A DNA stretch of 64,000 nucleotides, taken from assembly GCF_009184395.1 (NCBI RefSeq), contig NZ_WEIC01000002.1:186001-250000 (forward strand), read 5' to 3'. The translations under genes were made by a program, and so were the position numbers. Of the stretch, positions 18,735 to 25,914 are shown in pieces. The notes under the pieces were generated by a model. It made no database searches. It was given only the letters and a program-made list of their open reading frames with translations, and was not told the DNA's origin. The DNA comes from Amylibacter sp. SFDW26 (GTDB lineage Bacteria; Pseudomonadota; Alphaproteobacteria; Rhodobacterales; Rhodobacteraceae). Position 1 is the first letter of the stretch, and the number at the start of each line of letters is the position of its first letter.

Positions 18735-19931
18735 ATGGATATTTGGGCAAAACGCATTGGCGTAATTCTGATTGTAGCTGTTATTGCTGCGGGCTTTTAT
18801 TTGGCATTCCGTGAGAAGCCGATCTTGGTTGATATTGCAAAAGTCGAAATTGGGCCAATGCAAGTGACAATTGATGAGGAAGGGGTCGCACGTGTGCGCG
18901 ATACATACATTGTTTCCTCACCTATATCGGGGCATTTGGATAGAACTAAATTGGAAGAAGGGGAACCAGTTATTGCAAATGAAACGATTATTGCATCAAT
19001 CCACCCACTTGACCCACCGTTTCTGGATAAACGTACTGAAGCCGAATTAGAAGCTGCGTTAGAAGCCGCAAAATCAGCGTTTACTTTAGCGAAAGTTGAA
19101 CGTGCTCAAGCTCAAACAGCACTTGAACAAGCAGAGTCTGATTACCGTCGAACTTTGGAGCTTTCAAAAACTAATGTTGTGTCTGAAAGTAAGCTTGAGC
19201 GCGCATATAGCGAATTAAAATTGCAACAAGCACAGGTCGAAAGCAGAGATGCTGTTATTCGGTTGCGACAAGCAGAAATCATCAGTGCAGAAATTCGTTT
19301 GCAGCAACCTAATAGTGTATCGATGGTTCCAAGAGATAAAGGATGTTGCGTGCATCTCATATCGCCAATTGATGGCGTTGTATTAAAAGTACTGGCACGC
19401 AGTGAACAAGCCGTGACACCAGGCACGTCCATCACCGAAGTGGGTGATCCTCAAAATATTGAGATCGCAGTTGATTTACTTTCGAGTGATACACCGAGAT
19501 TGAAAATGGGTTCGAAGGTTGAGATTAGCGATTGGGGAGGTGATAATGTTTTAGAAGCGCGCATTCGCAGGATTAATCCCGCCGCCTTCACTAAAGTTTC
19601 CTCCCTTGGGATAGAAGAACAACGTGTTGATGTTATCCTTGATCTTAAAACTGTACCTAAATCAATCGGCCACGGGTACCGCGTTTTGGCTAAGTTAGAA
19701 GTGTGGTCAACAGAAAGCGCATTACAGGTTCCTGTAGGGGCCTTATTTCGCTCTAATGGGGATTGGGCCGTTTTTACTGTTGATGATGGTGTAGCAAGGT
19801 TGCAAACACTTAAATTAGGTCACATTAATAATCAAATGGCAGAGGTTTATGAAGGTCTTGCCTCTGGGCAAGAAGTGGTCCTTTACCCAAGTGATTTATT
19901 AGAAGATGGACGACTTATATCGATTAGATAA
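18735..19931 (+). CDS. HlyD-family periplasmic adaptor protein
   Basis: A 398-residue membrane-fusion protein. A signal anchor (IGVILIVAVIAAGFYLAF) is followed by a lipoyl half-domain (VSSPISGHLDR), a long coiled coil at about 95-185 (rich in E, A, Q, L heptads), the second lipoyl half (LISPIDGVVLKVL) and a beta-barrel domain. It should connect the inner-membrane FtsX-type permease to an outer-membrane channel. No outer-membrane factor gene lies nearby, so a chromosomal TolC-like protein would be needed. Confidence 0.88.
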   Translation: MDIWAKRIGVILIVAVIAAGFYLAFREKPILVDIAKVEIGPMQVTIDEEGVARVRDTYIVSSPISGHLDRTKLEEGEPVIANETIIASIHPLDPPFLDKRTEAELEAALEAAKSAFTLAKVERAQAQTALEQAESDYRRTLELSKTNVVSESKLERAYSELKLQQAQVESRDAVIRLRQAEIISAEIRLQQPNSVSMVPRDKGCCVHLISPIDGVVLKVLARSEQAVTPGTSITEVGDPQNIEIAVDLLSSDTPRLKMGSKVEISDWGGDNVLEARIRRINPAAFTKVSSLGIEEQRVDVILDLKTVPKSIGHGYRVLAKLEVWSTESALQVPVGALFRSNGDWAVFTVDDGVARLQTLKLGHINNQMAEVYEGLASGQEVVLYPSDLLEDGRLISIR

Positions 19932-19937
19932 ATGGTC

Positions 19938-19951
19938 ATGATCCAGATCAA
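19938..19951 (+). promoter_or_regulatory. FNR/FixK box upstream of a small lipoprotein gene
   Basis: ATGATCCAGATCAA matches TTGAT-N4-ATCAA at 9 of 10 positions. A possible -10 lies near 19971-19976, which would give a start near 19986 and a short leader before the 20004 ORF. Confidence 0.65.
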
Positions 19952-20003
19952 TGTGATGCGTGAATAATTCGTTAATGATCGTATCATAATATTAGGAGCG
20001 GTC

Positions 20004-20141
20004 ATGATCAGATGTTTTATAAGTCTTATATGTATTGGCACAATATTGATAAGTTGTGACACAAAAAGCGACCCAACAGAGCCTATCATATGCGAGATGT
20101 GTAATGGCCCATTTCATAAAGAAACAGGCGAAGAACTTTAA
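20004..20141 (+). CDS. Small (45-residue) lipoprotein with a CxxC motif
   Basis: A 45-codon ORF with ribosome-binding site TAGGAG at 19993-19998. The product has a hydrophobic N-terminus ending in a lipobox (LISC, Cys at residue 18), so the mature lipopeptide would be only about 28 residues. It contains CEMC followed by NGPFH, which could bind metal or act in redox chemistry. I do not recognise the family. Independent support is its own FNR/FixK box 60 bp upstream. Function is unknown. Confidence 0.6.
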   Translation: MIRCFISLICIGTILISCDTKSDPTEPIICEMCNGPFHKETGEEL

Positions 20142-20152
20142 TTTACCAACTC

Positions 20153-20842
20153 TTAATGGATAGATATGTCAGCCCAAACAGGTAAATGATCCGATGCAAT
20201 TTTTGCTACTTTTTTCTCGTATACACCTGCGTCATTAACTGTAAGGTCATTCGAATATGCAAATCTATCAAGTTGAGCCATTGGAATTGCTGAGTGAAAG
20301 CTTTTACCAGGAGATAAGATTGAAAAACTATCTGATATTGGCTCCATACCCTTTTTCAAAGACCATTCATTGAAATCACCCATAATAATTGTGGGGAGTG
20401 TCTTTTTCTTTGCGAGTAGATTTTGCAAGTGATCCAGTTGTTTGATCCTGCTCTTTCGTAAGAGCCCTAAATGTATTGCAACTATACGTATTGGGTTGCC
20501 ATTTTTCACATGAACGTCAGCCATAAGTGCCCCGCGCGGTTCCAGCCCAGGCAAGGTAATGTCTTCAACATTTTCTGCATTTGCATGTTTGTTTATTAAA
20601 ATTGAATTGCCATGCCAGCCCAGGCTTTGCGCTGTTTTATCCATTGAAACGGGTTTCATATTTGTTTTCCGCCTGATCTCATCAAATGGGATTGAAGTGG
20701 GGCGTTGCCCAAGGCGTTTGTCAGCTTCTTGTAAAGCAATGACATCAACCGAAAGATCATCAATTATGGATAGGACACGCTGCGGATTACGTTGGCGATC
20801 AAGACCAATGCACTTGCGAATGTTATAACTTGCGATTTTCAT
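20153..20842 (-). CDS. Endonuclease/exonuclease/phosphatase family protein
   Basis: A 229-residue member of the EEP (DNase I-like) fold. Seen: IASYNIRKC at the N-terminus, VIALQEADKR with the metal-binding Glu, IMGDFNEWS with catalytic Asp/Asn, and the C-terminal SDHLPVWADI with Asp-His. No signal peptide is visible. Members act on nucleic acids, sphingolipids or phosphoinositides, and the substrate here is open. It is transcribed toward the small lipoprotein gene. No FNR-type box was seen in front of it. Confidence 0.85.
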   Translation of the reverse strand: MKIASYNIRKCIGLDRQRNPQRVLSIIDDLSVDVIALQEADKRLGQRPTSIPFDEIRRKTNMKPVSMDKTAQSLGWHGNSILINKHANAENVEDITLPGLEPRGALMADVHVKNGNPIRIVAIHLGLLRKSRIKQLDHLQNLLAKKKTLPTIIMGDFNEWSLKKGMEPISDSFSILSPGKSFHSAIPMAQLDRFAYSNDLTVNDAGVYEKKVAKIASDHLPVWADISIH

Positions 20843-20976
20843 ATCCGATTAAATTCCTACCTTTTTTATAATATAGGTATTCAGCTGCTATTTTATAATT
20901 GCTCTTCGTCATTATTTTCCAAATAATCAAAGTTAGAATACACTCTAATCTCTATTTAATCTGAAAAGGTGTGTCT

Positions 20977-21648
20977 GTGCTTTCATTGACAAATATCCCC
21001 ACCTATATCGTTTGGTGTGTTTTGGTCGTGGCCTCTTTCGCTGGTGCTTTTACGCTCAATTGGTCGTTAGCAGCCGTTGCTGCTGGTACATTTATACTGA
21101 CGCTTATTCCGACAATTTTTCAAAATAAGTTCCCAATAAAATTACCAGCCAGTTTTGTCTCAATGATTGTCGTCTTTATTTTTGCAACAATTTTTTTGGG
21201 TGAAGCTTTCGATTTTTATGAACAGTATTGGTGGTGGGATGTTTTGCTTCATGGCGGATCTGCAATGGGGTTTGGGTTGTTTAGCTTCTTATTTGTTTTT
21301 CTGTTGTTCGAGGGTGATAGGTATGCTGCCCCCGCATTAACTATTACGTTTATAAGTTTCAGTTGCGCTGTTTCTATTGGTGTGGCTTGGGAGATATTAG
21401 AATTCACAGTGGATACACTGTTTGGTCTTAACATGCAGAAATCTGGCTTGCAGGACACCATGTGGGACTTGATTGTCGATTGTATTGGTGCGTCTTTATC
21501 TGCGTGGTGTGGTTTCTTTTATCTAAAAGGCCGAGAGCTGGGTGGTTTTTCCCAGCTCACAGAGGAGTTTATTCAGTTAAACAAGACGTTTATACAAAAA
21601 ATGCGCGACCGCAAACGGCTTAAACGTGATGAAAAAGATAAACTTTAG
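20977..21648 (+). CDS. DUF2238-like integral membrane protein
   Basis: About 223 residues with six hydrophobic segments and a conserved-looking WWWDVLLHGGSAMGFGL block plus VAWEILEFTVD, the layout I associate with DUF2238/YjdF membrane proteins. The C-terminal tail is highly charged (KMRDRKRLKRDEKDKL) and cytoplasmic. The start is uncertain: GTG 20977 has AAAAGG at a good distance, while GTG 20971 is too close to it. Function is unknown. Confidence 0.7.
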   Translation: MLSLTNIPTYIVWCVLVVASFAGAFTLNWSLAAVAAGTFILTLIPTIFQNKFPIKLPASFVSMIVVFIFATIFLGEAFDFYEQYWWWDVLLHGGSAMGFGLFSFLFVFLLFEGDRYAAPALTITFISFSCAVSIGVAWEILEFTVDTLFGLNMQKSGLQDTMWDLIVDCIGASLSAWCGFFYLKGRELGGFSQLTEEFIQLNKTFIQKMRDRKRLKRDEKDKL

Positions 21649-21656
21649 CGATATCT

Positions 21657-22499
21657 TTAAGCGGACAATAAGACTGGAACGGTTGTGTTTTTCAAAACAG
21701 CCTTAGCACTATCACCGTGTGTTAAATTATATCCAATACCATGATGGCCAGCCCCGATAACAATTAAATCATGGCTGCCGTTTTTTGCTTCATTTGTAAT
21801 TTGTTTTCCAACGGATTTATGACTTAATTTTGAATGCCAAACATTCATATTTGCACCGTGTCTATCAAGCATCGAAGCAATTTCATGGCCGTCTGTTATA
21901 CTTTCAGTACATATAGATTTCTTTTTGTTAACGGTCATCAGTGTCGTATTTTTTGCTTTTTGCATAAATCCTAATGCGCTGTGAACAGCATTGCTTGCCT
22001 CGGCACTTGCACGCCAGCCTACTAGAATATTTTGTGGTGTCTTTTTGAGTTCATATCCTTCTGGGATGACCAGAACAGGCCTTCCGGAACCCATGATCAA
22101 TTTGTGTATTGGCTCCATTCCTATTGATGTAACTTGTGCCCAAGTTGGCAAAGACATGAGAACCAAATCCGCCCCATAAGTATCAATCAACAATTGTCTG
22201 GTTTTCTGTTTCCCAGTTAAACGTTCTACTCTGTATTCTGATATAAAATCTTGCGATTTTGTATGTGCATCGAACGTCTTTTTTATTTCATAGTGCTCGT
22301 GGGTATTTTGGGCCGTGATTTTTTCCATGATATCATCAGTGAAATAACTGGATACCGCTTGAGGTAGATCAAAGTCTAAGAAAGGTTTTACACAAATCAA
22401 ATGAGCGCCAAAGTTTTGAGCGATTTCACAAGCGGCTGGGATTAAAGTTTCTGCGCTATTGGGGTTCTCTATGATTGCGAGTATAGTTTTATACGACAT
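21657..22499 (-). CDS. Universal stress protein (tandem UspA domains)
   Basis: A 280-residue protein with two UspA-like halves. The N-terminal half (KTILAIIENPNSAETLIPAA) is degenerate; the C-terminal half ends in VIGAGHHGIGYNL and VPVLLSA, the usual last strands of the fold. It starts in a TAATG overlap with the 68-residue gene upstream, in the order dksA-like, small protein, usp on the minus strand. That operon is driven from the region holding the 23085 FNR/FixK box. Usp proteins support survival in hypoxia and energy stress. Confidence 0.85.
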   Translation of the reverse strand: MSYKTILAIIENPNSAETLIPAACEIAQNFGAHLICVKPFLDFDLPQAVSSYFTDDIMEKITAQNTHEHYEIKKTFDAHTKSQDFISEYRVERLTGKQKTRQLLIDTYGADLVLMSLPTWAQVTSIGMEPIHKLIMGSGRPVLVIPEGYELKKTPQNILVGWRASAEASNAVHSALGFMQKAKNTTLMTVNKKKSICTESITDGHEIASMLDRHGANMNVWHSKLSHKSVGKQITNEAKNGSHDLIVIGAGHHGIGYNLTHGDSAKAVLKNTTVPVLLSA

Positions 22500-22705
22500 T
22501 ATTTATCCTTTCCATTTGATTGCCCTTTGTTTTCTGAAAGCAATTCTTCTGCGCGAATAATTTCATCGGCAACAGGCAGACCCAAGCTTTTATATTCAGA
22601 AATTTTCTCGCGTAATTGCTCTTGTAGTTGGTGATAGTCTTCCGGCTGTTCAGTCATCTCTTCTAATAAAAGAAGGATAGATGCCTTTAATGCTTCCATT
22701 GCCAT
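22499..22705 (-). CDS. Small charged helical protein, unknown function
   Basis: A 68-residue acidic protein predicted to be mostly helical, with glutamate- and glutamine-rich segments (LEEMTEQPEDYHQLQEQL) that could form a coiled coil. No family is recognised. It lies 4 bp after the DksA-like gene and overlaps the usp start by one base, so it is translated as part of that operon. A good reading frame and tight coupling support it as real. Confidence 0.65.
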   Translation of the reverse strand: MAMEALKASILLLLEEMTEQPEDYHQLQEQLREKISEYKSLGLPVADEIIRAEELLSENKGQSNGKDK

Positions 22706-22709
22706 TGGA

Positions 22710-23033
22710 TCATCCTTTATTCATACAATTTCGACATACTGCTGCATAAGGAATTGCGTTAAGACGCTCCATAGATATGGGCTCACTGCAATTCGCGCAG
22801 ATACCATAACTTCCCTTCTTAATGTTTTTTAATGCGGTTTGAATCAGTTTGATCTCTTGTTGTCCCACAATTCCAAGCTCTTCAAGAACTTCCGTATGTT
22901 CGACCTCTTGTGCAAAGTCTTCCGCATCTTTGGAGTGAGGTGTATCTAGTTGGTCCTCTAAAGAATGTAATCTTGAATTCAGAAATCTTAATCGCTCTTC
23001 TAAGATCAGTTTTTGATGACGCCATTTTTGCAT
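22710..23033 (-). CDS. DksA/TraR-type zinc-finger protein
   Basis: A 107-residue protein with an N-terminal coiled coil rich in E, L and Q and a C-terminal four-cysteine zinc finger, CANC...CRNC, in the arrangement of TraR/DksA proteins that enter the secondary channel of RNA polymerase with or without ppGpp. I start it at ATG 23033 because AAGGAGTG lies 8 bp upstream; the earlier ATG at 23057 precedes that site. It is first in the usp operon and divergent from the host-attachment gene, with the FNR/FixK box between them. Confidence 0.85.
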   Translation of the reverse strand: MQKWRHQKLILEERLRFLNSRLHSLEDQLDTPHSKDAEDFAQEVEHTEVLEELGIVGQQEIKLIQTALKNIKKGSYGICANCSEPISMERLNAIPYAAVCRNCMNKG

Positions 23034-23084
23034 AGTCACACTCCTTATATGGAGCATTTATAAAACAGTTGAACCTAAGTGTGA

Positions 23085-23098
23085 TTGATTTAGATCAA
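23085..23098. promoter_or_regulatory. Perfect FNR/FixK box in a divergent promoter region
   Basis: TTGATTTAGATCAA, a perfect palindrome placed almost midway between the divergent starts at 23033 (minus) and 23153 (plus), at about 58 and 61 bp from each. It could activate both directions. The surrounding bases (GTGATTGATTTAGATCAAT) recur at 31311-31329. Confidence 0.82.
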
Positions 23099-23152
23099 TG
23101 ATAGAGGCGATATTTTTGGTTAGTTTTAAGATGCAATCTTAATAGGTGAGAT

Positions 23153-23584
23153 ATGAAACATCCTAAAACTTGGTTTGTGATCGCTAATCAATCATCAGCG
23201 AGATTTTTTGAAAACACAGGTGTCGGAAAAGGACTTCAGACTGTTGAATTAACGCCGCTTAGTAATACAAATGAAACGGTTTATAGGAACAAACAAGGGC
23301 GGACGTATGACAGTGTTGGTTCTACACGTCATAAGCTCGAGGCAAATACCAAAGAAATATCAGCTCCTTTTGTTGCTCAATTATTAGATGATTTGGCACT
23401 GCAAATGGAAAACGGGCGGTTTGACAGATTGATCATCTGTGCCGCACCCAAAGTTCTTGGCGAGATCCGTAATACTATGAAACCGCCAATGAAAAAGGCC
23501 GTATATGCGGAGTTGGATAAAGACTTGGTTAATACGCGCTTGGATGATCTTCCATCGCACTTTGAAAATGTGATTGCTCTTTGA
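23153..23584 (+). CDS. Host attachment family protein
   Basis: A 143-residue protein of the family annotated as required for attachment to host cells (Host_attach, related to the eRF1-like baeRF fold). Seen: TWFVIANQSSARFFEN at the N-terminus, a middle DLALQMENGRFDRLIICAAP and a C-terminal LPSHFENVI. The family name comes from an Agrobacterium phenotype and should not be taken literally; members often sit in stress clusters like this one. It lies behind a perfect FNR/FixK box, and its stop overlaps the next box at 23581. Confidence 0.85.
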   Translation: MKHPKTWFVIANQSSARFFENTGVGKGLQTVELTPLSNTNETVYRNKQGRTYDSVGSTRHKLEANTKEISAPFVAQLLDDLALQMENGRFDRLIICAAPKVLGEIRNTMKPPMKKAVYAELDKDLVNTRLDDLPSHFENVIAL

Positions 23585-23594
23585 TTTGGGTCAA
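23581..23594 (+). promoter_or_regulatory. FNR/FixK box upstream of hsp20
   Basis: TTGATTTGGGTCAA, 9 of 10 consensus positions. It overlaps the stop codon of the preceding gene. Centred about 41 bp before a likely start near 23629, it gives hsp20 its own low-oxygen promoter. Confidence 0.72.
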
Positions 23595-23643
23595 AGCCAA
23601 TTTTTTGAATTTCAATATTCTGTGCGTATGAAAGGAGATTACC

Positions 23644-24132
23644 ATGAAGAAAGAAACGCTTCCAGATTTCTGGAAAAATACTGATAATTACTTCCCGTTA
23701 TTTACAACACTGCATCATGAAATTGATCGCGTCTTTGATAAGTTTGTATCTCTAAAGCCTGAACAGCAAAAAGATGCTGGTGCTTTTAAGGGAGTGTCTT
23801 TTCAACCTGTTTTTGACGTTTCAGAGGCAAATGGCAGTTTCACGATCGATGTTGAATTACCAGGTATGGATATCGAAGACTTTGATATTTCGTATAAAGG
23901 CGAAACTCTGGTCATTTCAGGCGAAAAAACGACTGAGAAAGATGAAACTGAAAACGATTATCATGTTGTAGAACGTAGCTACGGTAAGTTTTACCGATCT
24001 ATACCGCTGGGATTTCAAGTGGAACCCGAAGAAGTAAAAGCAACATATAAGAATGGTGTTTTGACTGTCACTATCCCAAAGCCAAAAGAGCTAGAAGATA
24101 AGTCGCAAAAGATCGAAGTATCCGCAGCTTAA
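23644..24132 (+). CDS. Small heat-shock protein, Hsp20/alpha-crystallin family
   Basis: A 162-residue chaperone. The alpha-crystallin domain covers about residues 50-155, with FTIDVELPGMDIEDFDIS, LVISGEK, YGKFYRSIPLG and NGVLTVTIPKP, in the order usual for the family. It should hold unfolding proteins in an ATP-independent way. AAAGGAG lies 8 bp before the ATG. It has its own FNR/FixK box and is followed by a hairpin terminator, so it is probably monocistronic. Confidence 0.95.
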   Translation: MKKETLPDFWKNTDNYFPLFTTLHHEIDRVFDKFVSLKPEQQKDAGAFKGVSFQPVFDVSEANGSFTIDVELPGMDIEDFDISYKGETLVISGEKTTEKDETENDYHVVERSYGKFYRSIPLGFQVEPEEVKATYKNGVLTVTIPKPKELEDKSQKIEVSAA

Positions 24133-24140
24133 CTCATCAA

Positions 24141-24184
24141 TGTCATCTAGGCGATTATAGCCGCTTAGGTGACATTTTAATTAT
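24141..24184 (+). terminator. Hairpin terminator after hsp20
   Basis: TGTCATCTAGGCG pairs with CCGCTTAGGTGACA (two wobble pairs) around an A+T loop, and is followed by TTTTAATTATT. It lies 9 bp after the hsp20 stop. Confidence 0.7.
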
Positions 24185-24245
24185 TGCTTAACTCAAATCA
24201 CTAAGTGCGATTTTTGACCAAGCATTTTTATCAAGGAAAAATAAA

Positions 24246-25076
24246 ATGGTTTTTAAATCTATCCTATCATTTCATTTGGTTTATAATGATATGCATGACC
24301 TTTTCGATATTATTGAGTTTTCTAAAAATAACAGTTCGCATTTAGATATTGTAATTATGGTTCCATTTATTCGACCTGTTGTTGCGGGCGATGGCATGGT
24401 GACACATGATACGATGCTTGAACAAAACCAAGAACTGTCAAAGAAAGCAAAACAACAAAGGCAAGCATTGTTAGAGTATGCTGAAAAACAGCGTGTATCA
24501 CTGTCTGTCTGTGTCGAAATTGCAGACAGATTGCAATTCCGTGCGATAATGAGAAACTATGCAAATTGTGCAGATGCACTTATTTTAATGCGTAGTGAAA
24601 TCAACAATAGTGATATTGCTGAAAAGGTATTTATTAGTGTTTTAATGGATACGAGTTGCCCAACGGTTTTGTTGTCAGGGAAATCGCCTGTATTTAAAGA
24701 TTTAAACAATGTTTTGGTGGCTTGGGATGGTGGGGCGACTGCGGCTACCTCGGTACGTCAAGCTTTACCGATATTACAAGTTGCGCAAAAAGTTACATTG
24801 GTTTCCATAGACCCAAAACCTGCAAAAGAAGGTGACGCTCCTGGGCATGATATGGCGCTTTATCTTTCCAGACACGGTGTAACTGTAGATGTTGATTTAA
24901 TACCAAGTGCAGGCAAGAGTGTTGCACATGCTCTTTTCCAAGCTGCGGAAGATATTGATGCTGATATTGTCGTTATGGGGGGATATGGCCGTAGCCGCCT
25001 AAGCGAGTGGATTTTAGGTGGCACAACACGCGAAACACTGTCCGATGCTAAACGGACTGTTTTTTTATCCCATTAG
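24246..25076 (+). CDS. Universal stress protein (UspA family, ATP-binding type)
   Basis: A 276-residue tandem Usp. The C-terminal domain carries the ATP-binding pattern G-2x-G-9x-G-T (GGYGRSRLSEWILGGTT), so this copy probably binds nucleotide, unlike the one at 21657-22499. The N-terminal half is divergent. It is the second of three Usp-like genes in the island. Only a poor FNR-like sequence lies upstream (near 24207), so its regulation is uncertain. Confidence 0.87.
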   Translation: MVFKSILSFHLVYNDMHDLFDIIEFSKNNSSHLDIVIMVPFIRPVVAGDGMVTHDTMLEQNQELSKKAKQQRQALLEYAEKQRVSLSVCVEIADRLQFRAIMRNYANCADALILMRSEINNSDIAEKVFISVLMDTSCPTVLLSGKSPVFKDLNNVLVAWDGGATAATSVRQALPILQVAQKVTLVSIDPKPAKEGDAPGHDMALYLSRHGVTVDVDLIPSAGKSVAHALFQAAEDIDADIVVMGGYGRSRLSEWILGGTTRETLSDAKRTVFLSH

Positions 25077-25173
25077 AATATTTGTAATAAATCACCCAAA
25101 ATGTTAAACAGATAAACTGTAGATGAAGTCATTAGTGCCGCTTAGTTAATTCGTTACATTGAGGCCTTTTAAT

Positions 25174-25905
25174 ATGAAATCCACTCAAAGCACTATTCTG
25201 ATTGTCGATGATGATCCTAAAATTCGAACATTGCTTCGGCGGTGTTTGGAGCTTGAGGGATATAATATTTTAGAAGCCGAAAATGCTTCTGAAGTTAAAA
25301 ACTGTTTTGCGAAACATCATATCGATTTGGTTACGTTGGATTTGAATTTAGGTGCAGATAATGGGCTGTCTATTGCGACAGAGTTAAAGTCTACACATGA
25401 TGTGGCAATCCTTATTATTACAGGCAAGGGCGAGGTCATTGATCGTGTTGTCGGCCTAGAGGTTGGCGCCGATGATTATATTTCAAAGCCATTCCATGTT
25501 AGAGAAGTTTTAGCGCGTATCAGATCTGTCCTGCGCCGAACAAAATCACCATCACGAGCGGTTATGAATGACCATACTGTTTGTGATGCCACGTTCGCAT
25601 TTGAGGGATGGACGGCGATCCCTTCAAGACTAGAATTGAAAGATTCATCAGGCGTTATTAGTGATCTTACATCTAGTGATTTTAAACTACTCATGGTTTT
25701 CTTAGAAAGGCCAAAGCGGGTTTTATCACGAGAACAACTTATGGATTATATTGGTGGTATTGAATGGACACCACTAGATAGGACAATAGATAATCAAGTT
25801 GCTCGGTTGCGCAAAAAAATCGAACCAGACCCCGCAAACCCGATGATTATTAAAACCGTTCGTGGAATTGGATATATGTTTGCCTCTGATGTTTTGCAAA
25901 GTTAA
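25174..25905 (+). CDS. OmpR-family response regulator
   Basis: A 243-residue two-domain regulator. The receiver (residues about 8-125) has the acidic pair in LIVDDDPK, the phosphoacceptor Asp in VTLDLNLG and the Lys in YISKPFH. The C-terminal winged helix has LTSSDFKLLMVFLERP, VLSREQLMDYI and KTVRGIGYMF. I start at ATG 25174, with GAGG upstream. It is tail-to-tail with the FixL-like hybrid kinase 9 bp away, so a functional pair is plausible but not shown. Confidence 0.92.
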   Translation: MKSTQSTILIVDDDPKIRTLLRRCLELEGYNILEAENASEVKNCFAKHHIDLVTLDLNLGADNGLSIATELKSTHDVAILIITGKGEVIDRVVGLEVGADDYISKPFHVREVLARIRSVLRRTKSPSRAVMNDHTVCDATFAFEGWTAIPSRLELKDSSGVISDLTSSDFKLLMVFLERPKRVLSREQLMDYIGGIEWTPLDRTIDNQVARLRKKIEPDPANPMIIKTVRGIGYMFASDVLQS

Positions 25906-25914
25906 TTATTGATG

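Noticed and set aside
24207-24222. An FNR box before the usp gene at 24246
   Set aside because: CGATTTTTGACCAA matches the consensus poorly in both half sites. I did not count it among the ten.
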